Shown here: piece after piece, positions 36,188-44,883 of the stretch
How the letters are laid out: every line of letters starts with the position of its first letter
Numbering within the stretch: position 1 is the stretch's first letter
From: Gammaproteobacteria bacterium
GTDB taxonomy: Bacteria > Pseudomonadota > Gammaproteobacteria > Steroidobacterales > Woeseiaceae
Direction: 5' to 3'
Assembly (NCBI GenBank): GCA_024640305.1
Contig: JAHEFG010000009.1
Span: 1 to 64,000, forward strand
DNA length: 64,000 nt
Notes under the pieces: generated by a model
Seen by the model: only the letters and a program-made list of their open reading frames with translations
Databases searched by the model: none
Told to the model about the DNA's origin: nothing
Position numbers and translations under genes: made by a program

Positions 36188-37225
36188 ATGGCATGGCTAG
36201 ACGCGATCGCTGAGATTGAAGATCTCGAGGATGCAGAATTCGACGAGACTCTGGTCAGGCAATTTGAAAGTGCTGCCGACGGCCGCGAGCCACGTTTGAT
36301 CCGGTTTTCGACGCCGACCTTCAAAGAATACGAAACGACCGAGCTAAGCGGCTGCAGCAAGAACAGCTTCCCTGCGTTTTCAATTACTGCCGGCGCCTGC
36401 GGCCTCAATTGCGACCATTGTCAGAAAAAGATTCTCGAGCCGATGATTGCGGCGACCAACCCCGAGATGCTGGATCAGAAAGCGAGGCAGCTGATCGAAT
36501 TTCAGGGGCTTAATGGCTTCCTGTTATCGGGCGGCTCGAACAAGCGCAACGAGATCAACTACACGCGTTACCTGCCGGTCGTCGAGAAGCTCAAGTCCGA
36601 TTTCCCTGATCTCAGGATCGCCGTACACAGCGCACTGATGAAGGAACAACAGGCAAAAGCCATGGAGTCCGCCGGCGTCGATACGGTCATGATGGATGTC
36701 ATCGGTGCCGCAGAGACTATTCAGCAGGTCTACAAACTGGATCGTCCGGTTGCGGACTTTGAAGAGACTCTGGCTGCTTTGTGCAGTACGTCGATGGAGG
36801 TCACGCCACACATAGTAATCGGCCTGCACTACGGGCAGATATTGGGTGAAGCGAATGCGCTCGATATTGTCAGCCGTTACGACGTCACGGCATTGGTGCT
36901 GGTTGTCATCATGCCGTTCTATGCGAAGCCCGGCACGTTCGTCACACCGAGCACGACAGATGTCGGCAACATCTTTTATGAGGCGCGCAAGAGGTTGCCC
37001 GACAAGCAGGTGCTGCTTGGCTGCGCTCGCCCGCCGGGCATGCACAAACGCGTTACGGATGCATACGCCATCATGGCAGGTCTCGATGGTATTGCGTTTC
37101 CGGCAGATGGCGCTGTGTCTGTTGCGCATACCATTGGCAGGCCGTTCGAGCAGGCACACTCTTGTTGCTCGATAAAACTTGGCAGCGAATTCAATAAGTC
37201 GCTTGGTCGCTCGTTCGCCGCTTGA
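36188..37225 (+). CDS. radical SAM protein, lipoate sulfur insertion (LipS1/LipS2-type, COG1856-like)
   Basis: A 345-residue radical SAM enzyme. The SAM-cluster cysteines are C71, C75 and C78 in ACGLNCDHC. Further cysteines that may hold an auxiliary cluster lie at C56 (SGCSKN), in LLGCARPPG and in HSCCSI near the end. The type is that of one member of the LipS1/LipS2 pair, which together insert two sulfurs into protein-bound octanoyl to make lipoyl. I cannot say which of the two this is. It is followed by the second radical SAM gene and then by the lipoate ligase, all in one operon. Confidence 0.8.
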   Translation: MAWLDAIAEIEDLEDAEFDETLVRQFESAADGREPRLIRFSTPTFKEYETTELSGCSKNSFPAFSITAGACGLNCDHCQKKILEPMIAATNPEMLDQKARQLIEFQGLNGFLLSGGSNKRNEINYTRYLPVVEKLKSDFPDLRIAVHSALMKEQQAKAMESAGVDTVMMDVIGAAETIQQVYKLDRPVADFEETLAALCSTSMEVTPHIVIGLHYGQILGEANALDIVSRYDVTALVLVVIMPFYAKPGTFVTPSTTDVGNIFYEARKRLPDKQVLLGCARPPGMHKRVTDAYAIMAGLDGIAFPADGAVSVAHTIGRPFEQAHSCCSIKLGSEFNKSLGRSFAA

Positions 37226-37265
37226 ATTACACACCGATAAGGCAATACCACGTCAGGGATTTTTT

Positions 37266-38480
37266 ATGAGTTGTTTTGAAACCAAAGGAAGCGTGGCGAT
37301 GGAGCCCCGCGCACCTATTAAAACGCCGGTTGACCGTAAGAATGGTAAACACGTAAAGGCGAATGACATACCGCCGCAAGGTGTGTATCTGCCGAATAAC
37401 AACATCCTGGCACCACACATGAAGTCACCGGAGTATGTGCAGCTGTCGACAGCTGCAGCGATTACGTTGGGAATCATGGGTGGTCGCATGCACCGCTGTG
37501 GTTGTACGCGTTGCCTGAACCTTTTGCTTACCTACCCGGAAGGCTGCAGAGCCAACTGCGCGTATTGCGGACTCGCTCGACATCGTGAAGCGGACCGTGA
37601 TTATGCCGACCGCAATTTCATTCGCGTCGACTGGCCTGCGGTGCCGATGACGGACATCATCGACATTGTTGCGAAGGATCCGGAGAACAGCCCGTTTCAT
37701 CGCATGTGCATATCGATGATCACGCACCCGCGTTCGGAGGACGATACGTTTACGGTACTGAAACAATGGACCGACAAGATAGACCCACAGGCGATCCCCG
37801 TATCAATTCTGTCGAACCCGACGACGATGACGCGCGACGACGTGCAAAAGACGAAGGATCTGGGCGCAGATATTTTCACTGTTGCCCTGGATGCCGCGAC
37901 GCCCGAGTTGTTTGATCGAACTCGTGGCAAGGGCGTGCAGTCGCCGCACAAATGGTCGAAATACTGGGACATCATGCTTGAGGCAAGGGATATCTTCGGG
38001 CCGCAAAAATTCGGCGCGCACATTATCGTCGGCATGGGCGAAACAGAGTACGAGGTGCTGCAGCTTGTGCAGGAGATCGTTGCACTGGGAGGGCACAGCC
38101 ACATGTTCTGTTTCTTCCCGGAGCAGGGCTCATTAATGGATCACTTGCCCGCGACGCCTCGCGATCAGTGGCGGCGCGTACAGCTCGCCCGATACCTTAT
38201 TGATTATCGCGATGTGCGGGTCGAGCAGATGAAGTTTGATGAGCTCGGACGGGTCACCGATTACGGTATTCCGGAGGCGGAACTCTCCGATATCGTGAAC
38301 GAAGGAATCGCATTTCGCACCTCCGGCTGCCCCGGTAAGTTTCAGGATGATGTTTCGGCCTGCGATCGCCCTTACGGCGATTCACCGCCAAGCGACATTG
38401 CGAGCTTTCCTTTCCAGCCAGTCAAAAAAGACATCAAGAAGATTCGCAAACAACTGGAAATACCGGTCCGCGTGGAATAG
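37266..38480 (+). CDS. radical SAM protein, lipoate sulfur insertion (LipS1/LipS2-type, COG2516-like)
   Basis: A 404-residue radical SAM enzyme. The canonical cluster motif is C94-x3-C98-x2-C101 (EGCRANCAYCGLA). An extra N-terminal set C78/C80/C83 (RCGCTRC) and C-terminal cysteines (GCPGKF and SACDRP) could bind the auxiliary cluster that donates sulfur. Partner of the preceding radical SAM protein in the two-enzyme lipoyl synthase. ATG 37266 (CAGGGA upstream) and ATG 37299 (AAAGGAAG upstream) are both plausible starts; a longer frame from 37179 overlaps the preceding gene. Confidence 0.8.
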   Translation: MSCFETKGSVAMEPRAPIKTPVDRKNGKHVKANDIPPQGVYLPNNNILAPHMKSPEYVQLSTAAAITLGIMGGRMHRCGCTRCLNLLLTYPEGCRANCAYCGLARHREADRDYADRNFIRVDWPAVPMTDIIDIVAKDPENSPFHRMCISMITHPRSEDDTFTVLKQWTDKIDPQAIPVSILSNPTTMTRDDVQKTKDLGADIFTVALDAATPELFDRTRGKGVQSPHKWSKYWDIMLEARDIFGPQKFGAHIIVGMGETEYEVLQLVQEIVALGGHSHMFCFFPEQGSLMDHLPATPRDQWRRVQLARYLIDYRDVRVEQMKFDELGRVTDYGIPEAELSDIVNEGIAFRTSGCPGKFQDDVSACDRPYGDSPPSDIASFPFQPVKKDIKKIRKQLEIPVRVE

Positions 38481-38501
38481 ACGACCGGAGGGTTTGCGAA
38501 G

Positions 38502-39584
38502 ATGGCAGATACGTTTCGAATCATCGATACGGGCGTGCGTGAAGGTCGCGCAAACATCGCTTTTGATGCTGCTCTTATCGAAGAACGGCAGGCAAACCGC
38601 GTTCCCGATACGATTCGATTCCTGCGTTTTCCACCGACGGCATTAATCGGGCGGCACCAGGATTTAAGCAGGGAGGTTAATCTCGACTACTGCAAAGAAA
38701 ATGACGTTGGTGTTGTCCGGCGCATTACCGGCGGCGGCGCCATCTATCTCGATGAGGGCCAGCTGGGGTGGGAGCTGGTCTTTCACCGCGCGTCGCTGGG
38801 TATTCCGGCGCTGCCCGATCTTGCGAGAGAAATATGCAACGCAGCTGCAAACGGGTTGAGCCAACTAGGTATCAATGCGCAGTTTCGCCCACGCAACGAT
38901 ATCGAAGTCGATGGCCGAAAAATTAGTGGTACGGGCGGCTTCTTCGACGGCGACACACTCATTTACCAGGGGACAGTGCTCGTAGACATGAGCGCACAGA
39001 AAATGGTCAAAGTACTTAATGTTCCCGAGGGCAAACTTGCAAAACGCAAACTCGACTCTGCGGCGGAGCGGGTTGTCACCCTGAAAGAGCTACTCGGTGA
39101 TCAGCTTCCGGATATAGAGACGATCAAACAGGCTTTGACAACGGGGTTCACCGAGGCATTCGGCATAAAAGCCGAACCGGGAGAAATAACAGCCAATGAA
39201 GAGGAACTCGCAGAGCAATACTTCAGAGAAGAAATTGGCACGGATGAGTTTGTCGCGGAGATCGATAACCCGGGTGGCGCAGATGAGGTCCTTAGCGGCT
39301 CGCACACCGGGCCCGGCGGCACGATCGAGTCCTTTGTGAAGCTCGAGGGAGCCACAAAGAGTATCTTGCAGCGCGTTTTGATTAGCGGTGATTTCTTCGT
39401 CACCCCGCCGCGCGTTGTGTTCGATCTCGAGGCGCACTTGCTGGGCACGCGGGTTGATGAAATCGGCTCGGCTATCGAAGATTTCTTTATTAACAATGAC
39501 GTCGACATGCTGAGTGTTGCGCCGTCTGATTTTGCGGCATCCATAACGGCGGCGCTGACATCCGGAGAAGCGGCTAATGTCTGA
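38502..39584 (+). CDS. slpl(AB): two-domain lipoate:protein ligase, sLpl(AB)-type
   Basis: A 360-residue ligase with an LplA-like catalytic domain (1-250) and an LplB-like C-terminal domain (about 260-350) in one chain. Catalytic motifs: R73-R-I-T-G-G-G79 and the acyl-accepting K140 in GRKISGTGG. The sLpl(AB) group attaches octanoate or lipoate to LbpA in sHdr organisms and is distinct from the LplA serving pyruvate dehydrogenase. It stands between the two radical SAM genes and gat, overlapping gat by 8 bases. Confidence 0.87.
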   Translation: MADTFRIIDTGVREGRANIAFDAALIEERQANRVPDTIRFLRFPPTALIGRHQDLSREVNLDYCKENDVGVVRRITGGGAIYLDEGQLGWELVFHRASLGIPALPDLAREICNAAANGLSQLGINAQFRPRNDIEVDGRKISGTGGFFDGDTLIYQGTVLVDMSAQKMVKVLNVPEGKLAKRKLDSAAERVVTLKELLGDQLPDIETIKQALTTGFTEAFGIKAEPGEITANEEELAEQYFREEIGTDEFVAEIDNPGGADEVLSGSHTGPGGTIESFVKLEGATKSILQRVLISGDFFVTPPRVVFDLEAHLLGTRVDEIGSAIEDFFINNDVDMLSVAPSDFAASITAALTSGEAANV

Positions 39585-40362
39585 TTGCAGCCCTGACGCA
39601 TTCGTACTGGCGGACAGGGGTGATACGCCGATGAACGTCGTAGCTGTTATTCAGCACACGTCAGGAGAATACCTCGGCCTGATGGAAGATCACCTCGAAG
39701 GGCGGCGCATTCGATTTCAGTATTACCGCCCGTTTGCCAGCGGTGGCAAATTGCCGGCGGAAGATCTGCCGGCCGACGCTGTCATTTTGCTTGGTGGCGG
39801 GCCATGGGGTTCGGCCGGCGGCCGGGATTTGCCAACCCTGGCCGCAGAGATAGAGCTGACGAAAGCTCGACTTGATGAAGGGACACCGGTTATCGGTATA
39901 GGCGTCGGTGCTCAGATTCTCGCCATCGCGGCCGGCGGTTCGGTGCAAAGCACGGAACTCGAGTTTGAGTGCGGTATGGCGAGGAGAATCTGTGATGACG
40001 CCCTGAATGGCTTTCTGCCCGAAGAATTTGAGCAAGTCACCTATATGCGTGACCGCCCGGTGCCCCCGGATGACGCCCGGATCCTGGCCGTTGACGAAGC
40101 GGGCCGCCCGGCTGTTTTTCAGATTGGTTCGGGCGACGGCAGCAGTTCGTTCGGATTTGTAGGCAATCCGGGCATCAAGGTCGGCATGGTCGAAGACCTG
40201 ATCATGGAGTTCGAGGAAGTGCCTGCCGGAGTAGCTGAACAACTTGAAATATTGCGCTCGCTACAGACACGTCTTGAAGACAGTCTGGTTCCAATTATGA
40301 CAGGGCTGGTACAATGTACAGCGCTGATGTCAACACCAAAGGCTGCGAAAAATGCCGGGTGA
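39577..40362 (+). CDS. gat: Gat-type class I amidotransferase-like protein lacking the nucleophilic Cys
   Basis: A 261-residue class I glutamine-amidotransferase fold: oxyanion segment LLGGGPWGSAGG near 71-82 and a nucleophile-elbow region GIGVGAQILA at 107-116. In active enzymes this elbow reads GxCxGxQ; here the Cys position (109) is Gly. So it is probably not a glutaminase. Gat genes are regular members of the sHdr-lipoate locus, but their role is unknown. It overlaps sLpl(AB) by 8 bases. ATG 39631 is an alternative start 18 residues in. The operon probably ends here, as a promoter follows. Confidence 0.75.
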   Translation: MSDCSPDAFVLADRGDTPMNVVAVIQHTSGEYLGLMEDHLEGRRIRFQYYRPFASGGKLPAEDLPADAVILLGGGPWGSAGGRDLPTLAAEIELTKARLDEGTPVIGIGVGAQILAIAAGGSVQSTELEFECGMARRICDDALNGFLPEEFEQVTYMRDRPVPPDDARILAVDEAGRPAVFQIGSGDGSSSFGFVGNPGIKVGMVEDLIMEFEEVPAGVAEQLEILRSLQTRLEDSLVPIMTGLVQCTALMSTPKAAKNAG

Positions 40363-40364
40363 AT

Positions 40365-40396
40365 TTGGATAACTTAGTAATTTAGGATATGCTAAT
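40365..40396 (+). promoter_or_regulatory. promoter and possible operator of the dsrE3-sHdr operon
   Basis: TTGGAT (40365-40370), a 17-base spacer and TATGCT (40388-40393) make a good sigma-70-type promoter about 60 bp before dsrE3. An imperfect dyad TTAG-N6-CTAA (40382-40395) covers the -10, and the octamer GATATGCT (40386-40393) matches RATATKCT found at the divergent promoter near 34908-34948, in the same position relative to the -10. A shared regulator is likely. Confidence 0.5.
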
Positions 40397-40452
40397 GTGC
40401 TGTTGAATGCCGGTGTTTTGCCCCGGTTGATTTACGCCAAAGGAAGAGGACT

Positions 40453-40830
40453 ATGGCCGAAAAACTCGTAATTGTAATGGCGAACACAGACCCACGTAAT
40501 GGGGAGGAACTCGGCGCGCCGATCTTCCAGGCTTCCGTTGCAGCGGCGATGGATTACGACGTCGATGTTATCTGCACGGCGACATCTGGCAAGCTGATGA
40601 AGAAAGGTGTTGCTGAGCAGTTGTTCGTCAAAGAGGGCTCACCGAAGTCTGTTTACAGCTTTATCCAGGATGCTCACGAAGCAGGCGTCAAATTTTACTG
40701 TTGTTCACCGAACCTCGACTTGTTCGATATGACGCAAGAGGATTTGATACCGGAATGCGAAGGCATTGTTGGTGGCGCACACCTGATTGAAGAAGTCATG
40801 GAAAGCGACTGCAAGGTTCTCAGCTACTAG
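40453..40830 (+). CDS. DsrE3-type sulfurtransferase
   Basis: A 125-residue soluble DsrE-fold protein. The sulfur-binding cysteines are in FYCCSPNLDLF near residues 76-86. DsrE3 proteins of sHdr loci exchange persulfide with TusA and probably feed the sHdr complex. GGAAGAGG precedes ATG 40453. It is the first gene of the operon that runs through sHdrC1B1A-hyp-C2B2. Confidence 0.88.
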   Translation: MAEKLVIVMANTDPRNGEELGAPIFQASVAAAMDYDVDVICTATSGKLMKKGVAEQLFVKEGSPKSVYSFIQDAHEAGVKFYCCSPNLDLFDMTQEDLIPECEGIVGGAHLIEEVMESDCKVLSY

Positions 40831-40839
40831 GTAGAAAGT

Positions 40840-41583
40840 ATGTCTCACTCATCGACGTCTCGAATTCAGGAATATATCGGCGACCCTCTGTCGGATGAGG
40901 CACCGGTAGATCGTGGCAAACTCGAAGAGATATTTCAGGATATTCAGGGCGATCTTCGGTTCGACCATGAACTGAACGGATGTCTGAATTGCGGCATTTG
41001 CACAGCAACTTGCCCGGCGGCGCACTATTACGATTTTAGTCCACGCGAGATAGTCCAGCTGCTTTGGACCGAAAATCTTGACGGCATATATGACGCGATG
41101 CAGGAAAAGATCTGGTCCTGTGCGCAGTGTTATACCTGTGCCGCCCGCTGTCCATTCGGCAACTCTCCAGGTGGCCTGGTTATGATAATGCGCGAGACCG
41201 CTATCAAACACGGCATGGAGTCCGCCAAGAGCGTTTTGCGCCCGTTTAGCCGCGTTATGCTCAAACTCATATCAACGGGCAATCAACTTTCACCCGACAT
41301 GATTAACCCGGAAGGCTTTGCTGACTGGGGGCCGAATATTTCAAAGGTTGACGCGCCGCTTGAAACACTGCGCAAAGCAATACCGATGCCTACGCTACAC
41401 ACCACGAAGACGGCGTGGGAAGTGAATTTAAAAACGTCTGTCGAGCTCTACACTATTTGGGAAGAAACCGGTGTGCTCGACAGTCTGGAAGTAATAGACG
41501 AGAACCTGTTTGACGTTATCAGCGACATCATGGATGAGAAACGCGATGACTACGAAGACTGGCTCGACGATCAGGACGACTAG
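40840..41583 (+). CDS. hdrC1: sHdrC1, Fe-S subunit of the sulfur-oxidising heterodisulfide reductase-like complex
   Basis: A 247-residue protein with two 4Fe-4S motifs: C48-x2-C51-x2-C54-x3-C58 and C94-x2-C97-x2-C100-x3-C104. The C-terminal 90 residues are acidic, ending in DDQDD. HdrC subunits carry electrons between HdrB and HdrA. It is nine bases after dsrE3 and nine before hdrB1. The order C1-B1-A-hyp-C2-B2 is that of the sHdr complexes of Hyphomicrobium and Thioalkalivibrio. Confidence 0.9.
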   Translation: MSHSSTSRIQEYIGDPLSDEAPVDRGKLEEIFQDIQGDLRFDHELNGCLNCGICTATCPAAHYYDFSPREIVQLLWTENLDGIYDAMQEKIWSCAQCYTCAARCPFGNSPGGLVMIMRETAIKHGMESAKSVLRPFSRVMLKLISTGNQLSPDMINPEGFADWGPNISKVDAPLETLRKAIPMPTLHTTKTAWEVNLKTSVELYTIWEETGVLDSLEVIDENLFDVISDIMDEKRDDYEDWLDDQDD

Positions 41584-41592
41584 GAGGCTCGA

Positions 41593-42945
41593 ATGGCGAC
41601 AGGCAACGGAAACGACGGGGAACGATTTACAGGTCACGGCAGCGAATGGTCGGACGCAAACCTGAGCAAGGACGAGGCTCATGTTGCGACCGTTTGGGTT
41701 GATCAAATTGTTAACCGACGATCGATGCTGACTAACAAGGACCGAGTCGAGGATGTCCGCGACGTCATGTGGGATCTTGAGAAAGACGGCGAGATCATCG
41801 TTCATCGGGTTAAGGATGAACACGAGCCGGTTACGGTCAATACGCTTTATGGTTGGGAAAAGAAAATTCCAACGCAGCAGTTGTGGCATCACAAGTCCTG
41901 CGGTCAGTGCGGCAATATTCCGGGTTACCCGGCATCTCTGTTGTGGCTAATGAACCAGATGGACATTCGCTATCTGGACGAGACCGATCAGACATCCTGT
42001 ACGGCATGGAATTATCACGGCTCGGGTATTGGCAACATTGAAAGTCTCGCCGCAGTTTTCTTGCGTAATTTCCACCAGGCGTATGTTTCCGCGAAGGCGC
42101 AGGGACTGCCGGACGGATATTTCTATCCGCTGGTGCATTGCGGCACGTCTTTCGGCAACTATAAAGAAGTGCGTGGGTACCTGTTGCAGTCGGCGAAGCT
42201 CCGCGCCAGCGTCAAGAAAATTCTTGGTAAGCTGGGTCGATTGGTCGATGGCAAGCTGCTTATTCCGGAAGAGGTTGTGCATTACTCGGAATGGCTGCAT
42301 GTCATGCGCGACAAGATCGCGGAAAGGCAAGTCATCGATTGCAGCCACATTCGGGCCACTGTCCACCCGGCATGTCACGTCTACAAAATGGTTCCTGAAG
42401 ACGCCATCTATGACGACAAAATTCTTGGTGGCAACCGCGTTGCGGTGACGACCGGCGTTCTTGAGGCACTCGGTACGCAGGTCATCGATTATCGTACCTG
42501 GTACGACTGCTGTGGCTTCGGTTTTCGCCATATTATCTCCGAGCGAGAGTTCACTCGATCATTTGCGATCGATCGCAAGTTACGTGTGGCGCAGGAAGAG
42601 GCAAGGGCGGATATGATGATCGGTCACGACACCGGCTGTATCACAACTCTCGACAAGAATCAGTGGATCGGTGCGGCGGGCGGTAAGCCCGTTGACTTGC
42701 CGGTTCTTGCGGACTGCCAGTTTGCGGCACTGGTTTGTGGGGCACACCCGTACAAGATAGTGCAGTCGCATTGGCATGCTTCGTCAACGGAAACGCTGAT
42801 GGAGAAACTGGGCATCGACTGGCAAGCTAAAAAGGCGGAGTTCGAGGCCTATCTTAAGGACGTGGAAGCCGGTAAGGGTGAGAGTCTTTATGATCCTAGA
42901 AAGATGATCACTTCGGGCCCGGGATTCAAACAGATCGAAAAATAA
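41593..42945 (+). CDS. hdrB1: sHdrB1, CCG-domain-like subunit of sHdr
   Basis: A 450-residue subunit, longer than sHdrB2. The first cysteine site (KSCGQCGNIPGYPAS near 102-116) and later ones (HCGTSFG, WYDCCGFGF, GHDTGC, LVCGAHP) form the modified cysteine-rich core of HdrB1. It is expected to hold a noncubane 4Fe-4S cluster; I cannot assign every ligand. The CCG motifs are less regular than in B2. In HdrB proteins this cluster site is where disulfide or persulfide chemistry occurs. Adjacent to hdrC1 and hdrA on one transcript. Confidence 0.88.
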   Translation: MATGNGNDGERFTGHGSEWSDANLSKDEAHVATVWVDQIVNRRSMLTNKDRVEDVRDVMWDLEKDGEIIVHRVKDEHEPVTVNTLYGWEKKIPTQQLWHHKSCGQCGNIPGYPASLLWLMNQMDIRYLDETDQTSCTAWNYHGSGIGNIESLAAVFLRNFHQAYVSAKAQGLPDGYFYPLVHCGTSFGNYKEVRGYLLQSAKLRASVKKILGKLGRLVDGKLLIPEEVVHYSEWLHVMRDKIAERQVIDCSHIRATVHPACHVYKMVPEDAIYDDKILGGNRVAVTTGVLEALGTQVIDYRTWYDCCGFGFRHIISEREFTRSFAIDRKLRVAQEEARADMMIGHDTGCITTLDKNQWIGAAGGKPVDLPVLADCQFAALVCGAHPYKIVQSHWHASSTETLMEKLGIDWQAKKAEFEAYLKDVEAGKGESLYDPRKMITSGPGFKQIEK

Positions 42946-42964
42946 TACAGATCGAGCGATAAGA

Positions 42965-44014
42965 ATGAGCAAACCAATTTTGATCGTAGGTGGCGGACCT
43001 GCTGGCCTGGCCGCGGCGCATAGCCTCGGCTCCATCGGTAGATCCAGTATTCTGGTTGAGAAAGAAGGCGAGTTGGGTGGAGCACCGATATTGTCGGGCT
43101 ACGCGAAACTCGTGCCGACGGGCGAGTGGGCCAAGGACGCAATCGGCGGCATGGTAAAACGTGTTGTCGACGACAGTTCGGTTCGGGTTCAGACTGGAGC
43201 GACAGTCACATCGTTCGATGGCGAGCCCGGCAACTTTAAGGTCGAGCTGTCCAATGGCGACAAGCACGAAGTCGAAGCGGCCATCCTCTGCAGCGGGTTC
43301 ACACATTTCGATTCCGTGAATAAGCCCGAATGGGGGTTTGGCACATTTCCTGACGTCGTTACGACGACCCAGGTCGAGCAGATGATTTCGTCAGGCGGTG
43401 GCGTTCGATGCCCGTCAGATAAACGTAAGCCAAAACGCGTCGCCATCTTGCTGTGTGTTGGCTCGAGAGACAGACAGATAGGCAGGGAATGGTGCTCCAA
43501 GATTTGTTGCACTGTCTCGTCGAATATTGCCATGGAAATTCGTGAAGAATTACCGGACTGTCATGTCTATATCTACTACATGGACATTCGCACATTCGGG
43601 CTTTATGAGACCAAGTACTACTGGCGCAGCCAGGAGGAATTCAAGGTCAAGTACATCAAGGCCAGAATCGCCGAGGTGACGTCTGATGGCGATAAGTTGA
43701 TCGTCAAAGGTGAAGACACACTGGTCAAGCGGCCGATTACGATTCCGTTTGACATGGTGGTGCACGCCGTGGGCATGGATCCAAATGTCGATAACCCTGA
43801 TATCGCCGCGACATTCGGCATTGACCTGGAAGAACACGGCTACGTCGGCGTTGCAAATCGCTACGGTGCAATGGGCGCGACATCCCGGCCGGGCGTCTAT
43901 GTTGCGGGATCTGCGACGGGTCCGGAGACCATCGACGACTCGATTGCGCAAGGTCACGCCACAGCGATGGCAGTGCTTACAGATTTGAAACAGCCTGTCG
44001 GCGAAACCGCGTAA
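42965..44014 (+). CDS. hdrA: sHdrA, FAD-binding subunit of sHdr
   Basis: A 349-residue flavoprotein. FAD-binding motif VGGGPAGLAAA at 8-18, a second dinucleotide-contact region, and YVAGSATGPETIDDS near the C-terminus. A cysteine cluster (LLCVGSRDRQIGREWCSKICC near 158-178) matches the HdrA Fe-S region. It is shorter than methanogen HdrA. It probably forms the core to which B and C subunits attach, though the electron acceptor is not known. GAGCGATAAG precedes ATG 42965. Confidence 0.9.
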   Translation: MSKPILIVGGGPAGLAAAHSLGSIGRSSILVEKEGELGGAPILSGYAKLVPTGEWAKDAIGGMVKRVVDDSSVRVQTGATVTSFDGEPGNFKVELSNGDKHEVEAAILCSGFTHFDSVNKPEWGFGTFPDVVTTTQVEQMISSGGGVRCPSDKRKPKRVAILLCVGSRDRQIGREWCSKICCTVSSNIAMEIREELPDCHVYIYYMDIRTFGLYETKYYWRSQEEFKVKYIKARIAEVTSDGDKLIVKGEDTLVKRPITIPFDMVVHAVGMDPNVDNPDIAATFGIDLEEHGYVGVANRYGAMGATSRPGVYVAGSATGPETIDDSIAQGHATAMAVLTDLKQPVGETA

Positions 44015-44025
44015 GGCCGCAGGTT

Positions 44026-44883
44026 ATGGCCCGCGCAAAATCTCTGCAGCCAGCCGGCATAGAACGGCCCGTGCTCGAGTTGTCGGGTGAGTTACTGCAA
44101 AAGTCTCTGCAGACGATGATCGTAGGCAGTGAAAGCCATGGCGGCATAGAAGCTTATGTCGAGGCCGTTAAGCTGAAAAGCGTAATGTTCAAGCAAGCGC
44201 TTGCCGACGACGCTCTCGATGGTCTCGAACTCGAGACTTTCAAGGGTCTTTGCACTTTTATGGCGACTGTTCGGCGGCGTGTCGGTCCCTGGCTCAATGA
44301 AGAATCATTTGCCGAGCTGAAGGTCGGTATCGGAGACTTGCTCGTCGACGACAGCGATATTGACGCGCGTATTGCAAATTTCTGCGATCGCTTTCCACAG
44401 GACAAGAAACACCGCTGGGTTCGCGATCTTGCAACTGAACTGCTGCATAACCTTGATCCCGAACGCGTACCGCTAATGAACCGGTGGATCTGGGATGCGA
44501 AAGCAAATACCGGTGTTATTCGCGAAATCTGGTTCTCGGATGACATCGATCACCTGACTATTCCGGTTGGTGATAGCTATGGTACGTACCTGATGTTGCG
44601 TGAGGAGCTTAGCCAGTTTCTAAGTGACAACGGTTTCTTCCGTGATGTGCTGGAATACGTCGACATCATTTCTGCCCAGGTTTATGCGAATTACATTTGC
44701 GAGCAGGGTGGTAGTTATTTACGCACCGACTTTTCTGCACCGGAAGACCCGATGCAGCACACACGGCGGCTGCTGGGGTTGGACGGCGTCCGACCCGGTA
44801 ACGGCAAGACCCGCCTGAAATCGATTGATGGTGAGGCCTACGTCCTCGATGACACTGACTTGTTGACCCAGGCGACGAACTAA
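44026..44883 (+). CDS. sHdr-cluster conserved protein (Hyp)
   Basis: A 285-residue protein found between hdrA and hdrC2, the position of the conserved hypothetical gene (hyp) of sHdr operons. It is mainly helical and lacks Fe-S cysteine motifs (only isolated Cys). The coding ends directly at hdrC2 (adjacent codons), so the genes are tightly coupled. Its location between subunits suggests it is a structural part or assembly factor. I know no catalytic function. Confidence 0.75.
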   Translation: MARAKSLQPAGIERPVLELSGELLQKSLQTMIVGSESHGGIEAYVEAVKLKSVMFKQALADDALDGLELETFKGLCTFMATVRRRVGPWLNEESFAELKVGIGDLLVDDSDIDARIANFCDRFPQDKKHRWVRDLATELLHNLDPERVPLMNRWIWDAKANTGVIREIWFSDDIDHLTIPVGDSYGTYLMLREELSQFLSDNGFFRDVLEYVDIISAQVYANYICEQGGSYLRTDFSAPEDPMQHTRRLLGLDGVRPGNGKTRLKSIDGEAYVLDDTDLLTQATN

